A stretch of DNA of 64,000 nucleotides from Vallitalea pronyensis (GCF_018141445.1 NZ_CP058649.1:1755001-1819000); one strand, 5' to 3'. Counted from the stretch's first letter, positions 29,158 through 39,123 are shown. Notes: generated by a model not told the origin, from the sequence alone. Made by a program: numbers and translations.

Positions 29158-29341
29158 CCTATTTCTCCTTTTCAGTGCGTATAACAGCACCTATTTTTTT
29201 CAAAAAATGAATGCCTCATTCGTGTAACACTATTCATAAAAACATCTAAAATCTTACGGTATGTTATTTGCCCATTAAAAGAAAACGAAGACCTCCCTTC
29301 AATTATCTAAATTTTAAAATACATTCCACCGCCTTTCTGAA

Positions 29342-29370
29342 AGTATATGACAATTTCGATTATAATTCAA
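29342..29370 (-). promoter_or_regulatory. Sigma-A promoter for the AGE-like gene
   Basis: On the minus strand, TTGAAT, a 17-nt spacer and TATACT are seen about 185 nt before the start codon, which leaves a long 5' leader. Confidence 0.6.
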
Positions 29371-29707
29371 AAGCAATATAAAAACTAGCCGTAATACTGC
29401 ACAAATTTATAGGGGGTTATATATTAAAAACATACAAAAGGTCTAAAAAACTTGTGTTTATTTGAATCGTTATGCTTCTATAAGCCCTTATAATATAAGG
29501 GGTTATAACGGTTTTTTATTTACTATTCACACCCTATGCGTTGTGGAAATAATGTAATATTCCATGAAATCATAAAAAAGTGAAGTGAAAAAATGAAAGA
29601 CAAAGCACTTTAGAATTCATATTCTTAGTAAAATATCAAGACCCACATGGTGTCAAGAAGATTTGGATTTTTTTATTCATCAAGCCATATTCCTCTCATG
29701 ATCGTCG

Positions 29708-29736
29708 TTGACAATTCAAAATATTGATGCTATCAT
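29708..29736 (+). promoter_or_regulatory. Sigma-A promoter for the LacI regulator
   Basis: Perfect TTGACA, a 17-nt spacer and TATCAT lie 35 bp before ATG 29771. Confidence 0.8.
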
Positions 29737-29770
29737 TTAGGTTAACGAATGCCATAGAGGAGAAGAATTC

Positions 29771-30811
29771 ATGGGTGTTACAATCAAAGATATTGCTGAT
29801 GCATGTCACGTATCCAAAGCAACCGTTTCTAGGTATTTGAACAGTTCAGGGTATGTATCTCAGGAGGTTGCAGAAAGAATTGCAGCTAAGATTGAGGCAT
29901 TGAATTATGTGCCATCTGAGACAGCAAGAAGTCTATCCACAAAAAACAGTAACGTTATAGGTGTTGTCATACCAGAAATCAGTAACCCCTTCTTTGCTGA
30001 AATTTTTAAAGGAATTAGTGACGTGGCAGAAGGGCAGGATATGAATATTTTGTTTTGTGATACCGATAATCAACCGGATAAAGAAATGAAAGCACTTAAA
30101 ATGCTTCGTACTTATCACGTTAAGGGCATGATTATAACGCCCGCCTCAGGAGGATTAAAAGACCCTGCCTACGAGAAGCAATTTATCGACAGTGTTAAAC
30201 TGCTCAATGCACCCATTGTACTCCTTGACCGTGGTGTAGAATTTACCGAATGGGATGGTGTTTTTACAGACAATATCAAAGGTGCCTATGGGTGTACGAA
30301 GCTCTTGATAGAAAACGGTCATACACAGATTGGAACCATAACAGGTAATTTAGATTTACCCATTGGTCAAGACCGATTAAAGGGCTATAAGAACGCTTTG
30401 GTTGATGCTGGTTTGGCAGTGGATGAGACATTCATTTTTGAGGGCGATTTTTCAACGGAAAAAGCTTATCAGCTGACGAAAGTGATGATGCAGTCAGAAG
30501 AACGTCCAACAGCACTTTTTTCCCCGAATAACTTAACGACTATTGGTATTTTACAGGCATTGATTGAAGACAGCTATCGGATACCTGATGACATTAGTCT
30601 TGTAGGATTTGATGATATTGAATTGCTAAGAACCTTGAATGTAAAGCTTTCTGTAGCACAACGGGACCCTATTGATATGGGTAGACAAGTGATGAAGCTT
30701 CTTTTAGCGCGTATGGTGCATACAGGTGAGAAAAAACTGCCTCAACGGATAATTATAGAACCCAAATTGATTGCCAGAGGATCTGAAAAAATGAAGAAAC
30801 ACGGTCAATAA
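29771..30811 (+). CDS. LacI/GalR-family transcriptional repressor
   Basis: 346 residues. The N-terminal helix-turn-helix is VTIKDIADACHVSKATVSRYL with the hinge helix near 47-60 (SETARSLSTK). It is followed by a periplasmic-binding-protein-like sensor domain (VIGVVIPEISNPFFAE; GFDDIELL). AGAGGAG precedes ATG. The gene heads a kinase-reductase-aldolase cluster and a 12-bp LacI-type palindrome lies just after its stop, so it probably represses those genes until a sugar or sugar phosphate binds. Confidence 0.95.
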   Translation: MGVTIKDIADACHVSKATVSRYLNSSGYVSQEVAERIAAKIEALNYVPSETARSLSTKNSNVIGVVIPEISNPFFAEIFKGISDVAEGQDMNILFCDTDNQPDKEMKALKMLRTYHVKGMIITPASGGLKDPAYEKQFIDSVKLLNAPIVLLDRGVEFTEWDGVFTDNIKGAYGCTKLLIENGHTQIGTITGNLDLPIGQDRLKGYKNALVDAGLAVDETFIFEGDFSTEKAYQLTKVMMQSEERPTALFSPNNLTTIGILQALIEDSYRIPDDISLVGFDDIELLRTLNVKLSVAQRDPIDMGRQVMKLLLARMVHTGEKKLPQRIIIEPKLIARGSEKMKKHGQ

Positions 30812-30828
30812 AAATTTTTAGGGCGTGT

Positions 30829-30840
30829 GGAACCGGTTCC
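30829..30840 (+). promoter_or_regulatory. LacI-type operator in front of the FGGY kinase
   Basis: The perfect palindrome GGAACCGGTTCC has the central CG and AACCGGTT core typical of LacI/GalR operators. It lies 18 bp after the LacI stop codon and 29 bp before the kinase start. Confidence 0.75.
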
Positions 30841-30869
30841 CTATGAGCGGTTCATGAAAGGAGTAACGG

Positions 30870-32384
30870 ATGAAGTATTTACTTGCCCATGATTTAGGCA
30901 CTTCAGGCAATAAGGTGACACTTTTCTCTACGGAAGGAGAATTACTGGACAGTGAAGTTTATGCTTATGAGACACAATGGTTTAACGGTGTGTGGGCTGA
31001 ACAGGATGCGGAGATATGGTATCAGGCAGTCTGTCAAACCACAAAACGTATTCTAAGCAGGGTTAACCCACAAGATGTGATTGGTGTATCTTTTAGTGGG
31101 CAGATGATGGGTTGTCTATGCGTTGATGAGCATGGTAAACCTCTAAGACAGGCTATTATATGGGCAGACATGCGAAGTACGAAGGAAGAATGCAGGATAA
31201 AAGAGCTTTTTGAGGAAGAAGAGTTTTATCGGATTACAGGTCATCGCCCCCGTGCATCCTATTCGTTAGCAAAGCTCATGTGGATTAAAAACAATGAGCC
31301 AGAAGTCTACGAAAAGACATACAAAGTACTTCATGCAAAAGACTATGTCATTAGCCGATTAACAGGCGAGTTCGTAACCGACTATTCCGACGCGTCTTCA
31401 ACGAATTTGCTGGATATCAATACATTGGAATGGTCCAAAATAATAGCTGATGCTGTTGAGATCGATATGGATAAGATGCCAAGAATACATGGTTCAACAG
31501 ATGTTGTTGGCAGTGTTTCAGAAACCGCTTCACGGGATACAGGGCTGTTCAGCGGAACACCCGTTGTATGTGGTGGAGGGGATGGTTCCATGTCAGCCCT
31601 GGGAGCTGGATGTATTGCAGAGGGGGATGTATTTTGTACCCTTGGAACATCTGCGTGGAATGCGACAACAGCTAATCGGCCTATATATGACGCACAATTG
31701 AGGACATTTAACTGGGTGCATGTTGTACCAGGTAAATATGTGCCTTGTGGCACCATGCAGGCGGCAGGAGCTTCACTATCTTGGTTTGTTAAACAGTTAG
31801 CCAAAATGGAATCTCAAGAAGCAAAGCTTACAGGCACCAATGTCTATGACATTCTTAATGACATGATTTCTCATGTTGAAGCGGGTTCGGGCGGTGTGTA
31901 TTTTATGCCTTATCTGCTAGGTGAAAGAAGTCCCCGTTGGAATGTCAACGCAAGGGCAGGGTTCATTGGGATTAAGATGGATACAACGAAAGAGGAGATG
32001 GTAAGGTCCGTATTTGAAGGTATTACTTTTAATCTTAAGATCATATTGGATATTGTGACTAATAGGCAATATACCCGAGAGGTGATGATGACAGGTGGTG
32101 GTGCCAAAAGCCCAATCTGGTGTCAAATATTTGCAGATATCTATAACACGGATATCCTAGTACCGAATTATATCGAGGAAGCCACATCCATTGGTGCTGC
32201 TGTAACGGCTGGTGTGGGTATTGGTATCTATGATTCATTTGAAAAAATCCATGATTTTATTAAGGTTGTCAAGCGATTTAAGCCAAGAAAAAAACAAGTG
32301 GCGCTGTATAACAGTAGACTAGAGGTTTTTGAGGCATTGTATCGTGCCCTGGAACCCGTTTATGACATCATGGCAAGAACATAG
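30870..32384 (+). CDS. FGGY-family carbohydrate kinase (xylulokinase-like)
   Basis: 504 residues. The N-terminal phosphate-binding segment is LAHDLGTSGNKVTLF, with catalytic Asp in the IIWADMRS region and ATP-binding VCGGGDGSMSALGAG and MMTGGGAKSPIW segments. It phosphorylates a ketose or polyol with ATP. AAAGGAG precedes ATG. It is the first gene after the LacI operator and is followed by an aldo/keto reductase and an aldolase. Xylulose is the common family substrate, but the context points to another sugar, perhaps a deoxyketose. Confidence 0.92.
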   Translation: MKYLLAHDLGTSGNKVTLFSTEGELLDSEVYAYETQWFNGVWAEQDAEIWYQAVCQTTKRILSRVNPQDVIGVSFSGQMMGCLCVDEHGKPLRQAIIWADMRSTKEECRIKELFEEEEFYRITGHRPRASYSLAKLMWIKNNEPEVYEKTYKVLHAKDYVISRLTGEFVTDYSDASSTNLLDINTLEWSKIIADAVEIDMDKMPRIHGSTDVVGSVSETASRDTGLFSGTPVVCGGGDGSMSALGAGCIAEGDVFCTLGTSAWNATTANRPIYDAQLRTFNWVHVVPGKYVPCGTMQAAGASLSWFVKQLAKMESQEAKLTGTNVYDILNDMISHVEAGSGGVYFMPYLLGERSPRWNVNARAGFIGIKMDTTKEEMVRSVFEGITFNLKIILDIVTNRQYTREVMMTGGGAKSPIWCQIFADIYNTDILVPNYIEEATSIGAAVTAGVGIGIYDSFEKIHDFIKVVKRFKPRKKQVALYNSRLEVFEALYRALEPVYDIMART

Positions 32385-32459
32385 AAAATTGCATATGATG
32401 GGTTGATGTTAAAAAAAAGTAATCGAGTATAACCAAATGATGGTTAGAAGGAGGAAAAA

Positions 32460-33464
32460 ATGAAGTATAAACGCGTAAAAAAGATTGATTTTGATTTTAG
32501 TGCAATCGGTTATGGTTGTTGGGGTGCATCAGGAAAAGGCAGCTGGTCCAATCATCATGACCAAGACCAAATGAAGGCCATCCAGAAAGCCATGGCATTG
32601 GGTGTTAACTTTTTTGATGTAGCACCCATATACGGGATGGGCTATGCAGAAACGATTCTAGGTAAAGCCATTAAAGGTAATCGGCACAATATATTTATTG
32701 CAACCAAGGCAGGTATCCCATGGAATGATCAAGGCGAAGCTAGAAATGATGTATCAGCAGACAGTCTTTTGAAAGAAATAGATGACAGCTTGTTACGGCT
32801 GGGGGTAGACTATGTGAATCTTTTACAAGTCCATTGGCCGACGGATAGTGGTGTACCTTTAGAGGAAACAATGACTGCTATGAAAGCCATAAAGGATTCC
32901 GGCAAAGCCAACTACATAGGATTAAGCAATTATTCGGTGAGTGATATAAAAAAGGCATCGGCCATAGTCGATATTGTATCCATGCAGGGATTGTACAATA
33001 TGTTTGAGCAAAATGCTGCCACATACCATAACATACCCCTCCAGTACAGAGTATCAAAAGAAATATTCCCTTATGTAAAAGAAAAGGGTATGGCGTTCTT
33101 CCCATATAGCCCTTTGTTTCAAGGTTTGTTAGTGGGAAAAATTAAAGAGGACACCACTTTTGGCCAAGGGGACGTGAGACATAATAATCCTAAGCTGCAT
33201 GGTGAGGAAAGAATGAAGTATTTGACACTCTTAGATAAAATCAGAAACTTAGAGCCACTCAAAGACAAAGCACTTAATGAAATTGCTATGAACTATCTTA
33301 TGGCAAAAGACCAGGTAACGTCCATTATTGCTACCGTTATGAATCAGGACGAATTGGCTGCTAATGTAAAAGCGCTAGAATGGGAAATGCCAAAAGAAAC
33401 AATACAAGAAATTGACTGTATGGTAGAAGCAATTGAACAGCATGCATCCGAAAGGGGAGCGTAA
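32460..33464 (+). CDS. Aldo/keto reductase
   Basis: 334 residues. The catalytic tetrad is visible: D53 and Y58 (FFDVAPIYGMGYAE), K83 (IATKAG) and H125 (LLQVHWPT). It is an NAD(P)H-dependent oxidoreductase with a TIM barrel. AGAAGGAGG stands 5 nt before ATG. It sits between a sugar kinase and an aldolase. It could oxidise or reduce the sugar before phosphorylation, or reduce the aldehyde released by the aldolase. Confidence 0.93.
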   Translation: MKYKRVKKIDFDFSAIGYGCWGASGKGSWSNHHDQDQMKAIQKAMALGVNFFDVAPIYGMGYAETILGKAIKGNRHNIFIATKAGIPWNDQGEARNDVSADSLLKEIDDSLLRLGVDYVNLLQVHWPTDSGVPLEETMTAMKAIKDSGKANYIGLSNYSVSDIKKASAIVDIVSMQGLYNMFEQNAATYHNIPLQYRVSKEIFPYVKEKGMAFFPYSPLFQGLLVGKIKEDTTFGQGDVRHNNPKLHGEERMKYLTLLDKIRNLEPLKDKALNEIAMNYLMAKDQVTSIIATVMNQDELAANVKALEWEMPKETIQEIDCMVEAIEQHASERGA

Positions 33465-33465
33465 C

Positions 33466-34161
33466 ATGGACTTAGATAATCTTCAAGTTAAACACGTAGC
33501 AAAGATGATTGATAACACCGTACTCAAACCTTTTATTTCTAATGATGATTGGTTGGATATATGCCAAAAAAGTATGACTTATGGTTTTAAAACCGTTGCC
33601 ATTAACAATGCAGGTATTGCATTTTGTAAAAAGGCGTTGGAAGGTTCGGATGTATTGGTAGATGCTGCTGTAAGTTTTCCATTAGGACAATGCACACTGG
33701 AGACAAAATGTTTTGAAACATTAGATGCCATTAAAAAAGGTGCAGGTGAAGTGGACTATGTCATTAATATGGTTGAGCTCAAGAATAAGAATCATGATTA
33801 TATTAAAAAAGAAATGGCATCTATCGTGGATATATGCAGACAACATCAAGTGGTGTCCAAGGTGATTTTTGAAACATGTTACTTAACCAAAGAAGAAATC
33901 GTACAACTATGTCAGATTGCTAATGACATTAAGCCAGATTTTATTAAAACATCCACAGGTTTTGGAGAATATGGAGCACGTATTGAAGATGTGACCATCA
34001 TGAGGCAGTATGCAGATGAGGGTATACAAATAAAAGCATCTGGCGGAATACGCAGCCTTAGAGAATTCATGGCTTTTCTGGAAGCAGGTGCTACAAGAAT
34101 TGGTACGTCTTCAGGTGTCAAAATTGTGAAGGAATATCAACAGCTTAAACATAATCTCTAA
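33466..34161 (+). CDS. DeoC-family class I aldolase
   Basis: 231 residues. The Schiff-base lysine is K161 in FIKTSTGFG, with D97 (EVDYVINM) and K190 (IKASGG) as the other catalytic residues. This is the triad of deoxyribose-phosphate aldolase, somewhat shorter than the E. coli enzyme. ATG 33466 has AAGGGGAG 7 nt upstream; the longer frame from 33433 overlaps the previous gene. It is 1 nt after the reductase stop. It would split a phosphorylated sugar to an aldehyde plus a triose phosphate. The partner kinase is FGGY rather than ribokinase-like, so 2-deoxyribose-5-phosphate is only one possible substrate. Confidence 0.88.
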   Translation: MDLDNLQVKHVAKMIDNTVLKPFISNDDWLDICQKSMTYGFKTVAINNAGIAFCKKALEGSDVLVDAAVSFPLGQCTLETKCFETLDAIKKGAGEVDYVINMVELKNKNHDYIKKEMASIVDICRQHQVVSKVIFETCYLTKEEIVQLCQIANDIKPDFIKTSTGFGEYGARIEDVTIMRQYADEGIQIKASGGIRSLREFMAFLEAGATRIGTSSGVKIVKEYQQLKHNL

Positions 34162-34197
34162 AGACATGTCCTCTTTGTGACGAAAGGTAGGTGTCCT

Positions 34198-35979
34198 ATG
34201 AAATGGAAAAAAAGCAGCATAAAAGGACGTTTGTTTATCACATTTATGATTACATTAGCCTTACCTGTTTTTGCCTCTTCCTTTTATATGTACACCTACT
34301 CAAAAAAAGTGGTTAAAGAATTGATGATCGAAGCCATTGAGCAAACTTTTCGAGAAAGCAGAAAAAACATTGCCAGCTATTTTGATCGGGTGAATCAGGC
34401 ATCCCACAATATCTATAAAAGTCAATTTCGAGGCAAAAGTTTAACAACCGTCATCAAAACCCATTATGATATGGAATCCGATTGGTTCTTTATGGATGCC
34501 ATAAGTACCATTAAGGATTTTGAAGAGTCCATTTTTCAGATTTACCTGTATATGGAGAACATTAACAGGGCGTTTCTTTTTAGAGATTATATGATGGCCA
34601 ATACAATCATAAATGAAGGTTATGCTTATGATACGGATGTTGAAGCTTGTGTCATATCCTTGCATCCAACACGGGATTATCACATACCCCATATGATTAA
34701 CAAACATAAGCACGTCATTTCTTTTGTACGTAATATTTATGAAGTACCAAAAGACACCCAAATTGGGCAATTGGTCATTGATTTGGATGTGGATATATTT
34801 GATGTGCTGCTAAAAGATTTATACGATGCCAGCAGTGAGTCTTTTTATCTTATCAATCAGTCCGATGCTCAGATATGGTACGCATCGGATCCCACATTGA
34901 TTGGTCAATCCTTAAATGCCTCTTTGCTTAACGCATCATTAACCCATATTGAAAAGGGGGTCTATAATTTTCCCTGGTCAGAAGATGCCTTTGAAGGTAT
35001 TTGTGTTATTGAAACCATAGAAAAACCTTATATGAACCTCATGATGATTAAACAGATTCCTGTGAATAAAATAGATGGAAAAATCAATGAAATGCTCCAT
35101 TTCATCATTATTTTGCTGGTTCTGATTATTATTGTCAGTATTGTATCATCTTTGCGAAATTCCTTCTATTTTACAAAACCCATTCAACGATTGCTAGAAG
35201 CCATTAAGCAAGTGAACAATGGCCATTTAGATACGGTTGCTGTCATGGAAAGAAAAGATGAATTTGGGGAGTTGGAAGAGCATTTTAATCATATGATGCA
35301 CTCCATTAATGAACATATTGAGCTGGAATATAAACTCAAGATAGAGAATACAACAACAGAACTAAAAGCACTCCAAAGTCAGATTAATTCTCATTTTATG
35401 AACAATGTCCTTCAATCCATCGGAACAGAAGCCATTAAATCACACAATAGAAAGGTCTATGACTTGATTGTGCAACTGGGTAACATGATGAACTACAGCA
35501 TGAGGAATCAAGATCAGATTGTACAGATTTCGGATGAGTTAGATTATTGCCAGAATTACTTGAGCTTACAGGCACATCGCTTTAACCAAGGCATTGGTTA
35601 TCATATAGAAGTCGATGATGATATGACCGATGTCAATGTACCCAAGATGATTTTACAGCCTATAGTAGAAAATTGTTTTGTTCATGGTTTTCGTGAGGCT
35701 AAAAACTTAGGACGCATTATCATTACCGTTATTAAAATGGCATCAAATTGTATATTGGATGTGGCTGATAATGGTAGAGGGCTTGATGAAGACATGATAA
35801 AACAGTTGAATCAAGGTTTTAAGGCAGTAATAGGCCATAAACAGCATCACGAGTCCATTGGTTTATTAAACATTGCAAAACGTCTTCATTATCATTATGG
35901 GGATAAGTCAATGCTTAGCGTAAGCCATAATAAGTATGGCGGACTGACAGTCCGTATAACCATACCACTAGGTAGGTGA
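34198..35979 (+). CDS. Sensor histidine kinase, YesM type
   Basis: 593 residues. Transmembrane helices lie near 12-32 and 298-322, with a Cache-like extracytoplasmic sensor between them, then HAMP (~325-375), histidine kinase domain and C-terminal ATPase (IVENCFVHGF, DNGRGLDED, SIGLLNIAKRL). The phosphorylation site is H399 in QINSHFMNN, where most relatives have QINPHF. ATG 34198 has AAGGTAGG upstream; the earlier GTG was rejected. It pairs with the response regulator 4 nt downstream and probably senses the sugar bound by the importer encoded after it. Confidence 0.93.
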   Translation: MKWKKSSIKGRLFITFMITLALPVFASSFYMYTYSKKVVKELMIEAIEQTFRESRKNIASYFDRVNQASHNIYKSQFRGKSLTTVIKTHYDMESDWFFMDAISTIKDFEESIFQIYLYMENINRAFLFRDYMMANTIINEGYAYDTDVEACVISLHPTRDYHIPHMINKHKHVISFVRNIYEVPKDTQIGQLVIDLDVDIFDVLLKDLYDASSESFYLINQSDAQIWYASDPTLIGQSLNASLLNASLTHIEKGVYNFPWSEDAFEGICVIETIEKPYMNLMMIKQIPVNKIDGKINEMLHFIIILLVLIIIVSIVSSLRNSFYFTKPIQRLLEAIKQVNNGHLDTVAVMERKDEFGELEEHFNHMMHSINEHIELEYKLKIENTTTELKALQSQINSHFMNNVLQSIGTEAIKSHNRKVYDLIVQLGNMMNYSMRNQDQIVQISDELDYCQNYLSLQAHRFNQGIGYHIEVDDDMTDVNVPKMILQPIVENCFVHGFREAKNLGRIIITVIKMASNCILDVADNGRGLDEDMIKQLNQGFKAVIGHKQHHESIGLLNIAKRLHYHYGDKSMLSVSHNKYGGLTVRITIPLGR

Positions 35980-35983
35980 TTAG

Positions 35984-37561
35984 ATGAAGGTATTAATTGT
36001 TGATAATGAAAAACATGTCATCGATGCCATAAGAATGATTATTAATTGGTCATCCTATGGTATTACAGAGGTCTACGATGCATGTGATGGTAAAGAAGCA
36101 ACAGAAATTGTAAAAGAGAAACAACCGGATATCGTCCTTACGGATATGATGATGCCCAATATGCATGGGAAACAACTGGTGACTTGGATCTCACAGCACA
36201 CAAGGGTTACCCAAGTGATTGTGATTAGCGGCTATAGTGACTTCAATTATGTTCAGCACGCCATTCGACATGGTGGTGTTGACTATATCACGAAACCCAT
36301 TGATGTTAAACAGCTTGAAAAAGCCATGGGGCTTGCAGTCAAGAAGGTCATGAAAGAGAAAGAGCAAACCCAGCTAATCTTGAATCACTATAAGAAAGAA
36401 CATGTGTATTGGGATAAACTTTTTTTAAACATGCTGCATGTCCTGCATCCCATTAAAACAGAAGTGGATGACATTAAGAAGCAATTTGATATTCCTGATA
36501 CTGCTCCTGTTTTCGTCTTAACAGCACGAATTGATGGTGCATCGTTTACTGTTAAGAAGCAGTTCGCAGGTCATATGCAGACGCTGTATTTTGCATTAAC
36601 CAACATATGCCGAGAATGGATTGTTATTGAACATTTACACGCCTATGCTTTTTACGATAACACGGATCGGTGCAGTGTAAAAGTTATTTTCTGGGAATCT
36701 GATAACCGTATGTTACATTTTATACAAAAATACTGTAAGACGGTAAAACGCTTATATAAAAGTCAATTATTTTGTGGTCTAAGTCAAGAACATGATTTTA
36801 AAAAGCGTATTTACAGGGCTAATTGTGAATCGGAGCATGCATTAGAGCAGAGAAATCTAAATGACAATCAAACGTATTTGACCACTTACAAACGACAGTT
36901 TACGTCTGAAAGAAATTATTTTCAATCCATTAAGATGGACTTGGCCATTGCATTTTCATTAGGACAAAGCAAAAAAGTGGCCAAATATGTCAGTGCTATT
37001 TTTGATGACATCTGCCAAGAAGATTATTTTTCAGTAGGTATGTTAATGGCACTCATTGACGAGTATAAAATATTACGTGTTTATCTCTTAGAAACGCTCC
37101 TTAAAGATTCAAATTCACTGGTGTTAGATGAACGGGTGACATCCTTGAAACACATAGAGAATCATCCTTTGGAGGATGTAAAAGCTTTTATGATTGAAGA
37201 TTTAGTCACATTGTGCAAATACCTCCATGATTACAATAATCTAAAAAAAGATCTGGTCTACATTATCGTCAACTACATGAATGAGCATTATACCGAAACC
37301 ATAAGTCTACAAGATATCGCTCGAAAATTCTATTTATCCAAAGAACACTTATCCCGTAACTTTAGAAAAAAAATAGGTGTCACCGTAACGGAATACATCA
37401 CAAACCTTCGTATGAATAAAGCAAAAGAGCTCTTACAGATTCAGCATCTTAAAATAAAAGAGATTGCCAATCAGGTAGGTTATGAGGATGAGAAATATTT
37501 TTCTAAAGTGTTTAGACATAAATTTAGCGTAACACCTAAAAATTTCAGAAAAAAGTTATAA
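35984..37561 (+). CDS. Response regulator with AraC DNA-binding domain, YesN type
   Basis: 525 residues. Receiver domain 1-120 with phospho-acceptor D54 (VLTDMMMP) and conserved K (YITKP). A long helical linker follows, and an AraC-type double helix-turn-helix covers residues ~425-523 (LQDIARKFYLSKEHLSRNF; IKEIANQVGYEDEKYFSKVF). The kinase upstream activates it, and it probably drives the ABC importer operon that starts 125 bp downstream. Confidence 0.94.
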   Translation: MKVLIVDNEKHVIDAIRMIINWSSYGITEVYDACDGKEATEIVKEKQPDIVLTDMMMPNMHGKQLVTWISQHTRVTQVIVISGYSDFNYVQHAIRHGGVDYITKPIDVKQLEKAMGLAVKKVMKEKEQTQLILNHYKKEHVYWDKLFLNMLHVLHPIKTEVDDIKKQFDIPDTAPVFVLTARIDGASFTVKKQFAGHMQTLYFALTNICREWIVIEHLHAYAFYDNTDRCSVKVIFWESDNRMLHFIQKYCKTVKRLYKSQLFCGLSQEHDFKKRIYRANCESEHALEQRNLNDNQTYLTTYKRQFTSERNYFQSIKMDLAIAFSLGQSKKVAKYVSAIFDDICQEDYFSVGMLMALIDEYKILRVYLLETLLKDSNSLVLDERVTSLKHIENHPLEDVKAFMIEDLVTLCKYLHDYNNLKKDLVYIIVNYMNEHYTETISLQDIARKFYLSKEHLSRNFRKKIGVTVTEYITNLRMNKAKELLQIQHLKIKEIANQVGYEDEKYFSKVFRHKFSVTPKNFRKKL

Positions 37562-37685
37562 TATCAATTTTATACCCCTATTATGTCATGATTGTCTGTT
37601 CCAATGATTCCTTAAGAAACCTATAATAAATAGGTCAATAAGCGGTTCGTTTTTTCGGACATATAAAAAATAGGAGGATAATAAA

Positions 37686-39044
37686 ATGCGAAAAATGATA
37701 GCATGGTTATTGGTATTAACGGTTGTATTTAGTAGTGTGGGGTGTGGAAAAACAACCACCAACCAGTCTGGAGACCCTAGCGAAAAAAATGGAACAGGTG
37801 ATAAGAACAACACAAATGAAAGTGTAGAGGCAGTAAAAGATAAAGATGACGTAACCATTGATATTCTACAATATAAAGTAGAAATTGTTGAGCAGCTAGA
37901 TGCACTCATTGAAGATTTTGAAGCTGTTTATCCATACATTGACGTCAAGATTGATACAGTAGGTGGTGGCCAAAGTTATGGCGACGCACTCAAGGCAAGA
38001 ATGAACTCAGGGAGTGAGCCCGATGTGTTCAACATAGGCGGTCCTGTTGATCTGGATTTATGGTTTGATTTTCTTGAACCTTTGACAAATCAACCATGGA
38101 TTAATCATGCTTATCAAGGGACATTGGATATGGTGACCATTGATAATGAAGTGTATGGGCAGCCCTACAGTATTGAAGGATATGGTCTTATGATTAATGT
38201 GGATATGTTTGAACAAGCTGGTATTGATCCTAGCAGTGTGACATCGTTATCCTCTTTGAGAGAAGTCTTTTCAACCCTAGATAGCAAAAAAGAGGAACTG
38301 GGTATTGATACCGTTCTATCTTTTTCAATTGGTGGTAGTGCATGGTGGACAGCAGCAATTCATGCGATAAATTTACCTTTTGCTCATCAAGAAGACCCCA
38401 TGGCGTTTGTGGAGGGTATCTATGATGGTACCCAGACAATAGCTGGGAATGATCGCTTTGTTGATTTTCTCAACTTACTGGATTTATATTTTGAGTATAC
38501 CTATGAGGACGTTATGAATGTATCCTATGATGATCAAGTAGGGAATTTTGCACTTGAAAAGACAGCAGTATTGCATCAAGGAAACTGGACAATAGGTATG
38601 TTGAATGAAATTAATCCTGAACTGAACCTTGCCTATCTTCCAATACCCCTTAATGATGACCCAAGGGGTAAGAACGATACAATCCCTGTTGGTGTGCCTA
38701 TGTATTGGACAGTTAACAAGAACGCCACAGATGACAAGAAAGAAGCTGCAAAGCTGTTTCTAGATTATATCGCTTCTACAGAACGGGGTGCTAAGTTTTT
38801 AGTTGAAGACTGCAGCTTTATTCCACCATTTAGTAACGTCACATTGGCGGCAAAAGACATGCTTTCAGCAGCTATTCAAGACTATAGTGCAGCAGGTAAG
38901 ACAGTACCTTGGATGTGGATGTATGCCCCAGATGGGTTTACAGATCCCGGTGTAAAAGAGACCATTCAAAAATATTATGTAGGTGAATTGGATAAAGAAA
39001 GCATATTCCCTTATCTGGATGAAATCTGGAAATCCCTTGAGTAG
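37686..39044 (+). CDS. ABC importer binding lipoprotein, first of two paralogues
   Basis: 452 residues. The signal peptide ends with lipobox SSVGC, lipidated C20, then an Asn/Lys/Glu-rich linker. The mature part has the family 1 extracellular solute-binding fold (GSEPDVFNIGG; GVPMYWTVNKNA). It shares the motif QYKVEIVEQLD and many later segments with the lipoprotein at 40826, so the two arose by duplication. It delivers an oligosaccharide to the permeases that follow. Confidence 0.93.
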   Translation: MRKMIAWLLVLTVVFSSVGCGKTTTNQSGDPSEKNGTGDKNNTNESVEAVKDKDDVTIDILQYKVEIVEQLDALIEDFEAVYPYIDVKIDTVGGGQSYGDALKARMNSGSEPDVFNIGGPVDLDLWFDFLEPLTNQPWINHAYQGTLDMVTIDNEVYGQPYSIEGYGLMINVDMFEQAGIDPSSVTSLSSLREVFSTLDSKKEELGIDTVLSFSIGGSAWWTAAIHAINLPFAHQEDPMAFVEGIYDGTQTIAGNDRFVDFLNLLDLYFEYTYEDVMNVSYDDQVGNFALEKTAVLHQGNWTIGMLNEINPELNLAYLPIPLNDDPRGKNDTIPVGVPMYWTVNKNATDDKKEAAKLFLDYIASTERGAKFLVEDCSFIPPFSNVTLAAKDMLSAAIQDYSAAGKTVPWMWMYAPDGFTDPGVKETIQKYYVGELDKESIFPYLDEIWKSLE

Positions 39045-39123
39045 GTTTATTACCTCATTTGCTAAAGAGGATGGCAACCGTTCAATGGATTGTTTATATA
39101 TGGATAGAAATCGAGGTAAGATT

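Larger units (their letters stand above)
29158..29770. other. 613-bp divergent intergenic region
   Basis: AT-rich, without credible genes. It holds a minus-strand promoter near 29342, a plus-strand promoter near 29708 and a hairpin at 29479-29507 followed by a T-run at 29512. The hairpin lies between the two promoters, transcribed by neither, so it may be a remnant terminator or protect against read-through. Confidence 0.6.

Noticed and set aside
29479..29517. Hairpin with T-run in the divergent region
   Set aside because: It lies upstream of the LacI promoter and is not in the leader of either gene, so no function is assigned.
31382..31804. 140-codon minus-strand frame inside the FGGY kinase gene
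   Set aside because: Fully inside a strong kinase gene on the other strand; its composition is Pro/Ser-rich with no family resemblance.
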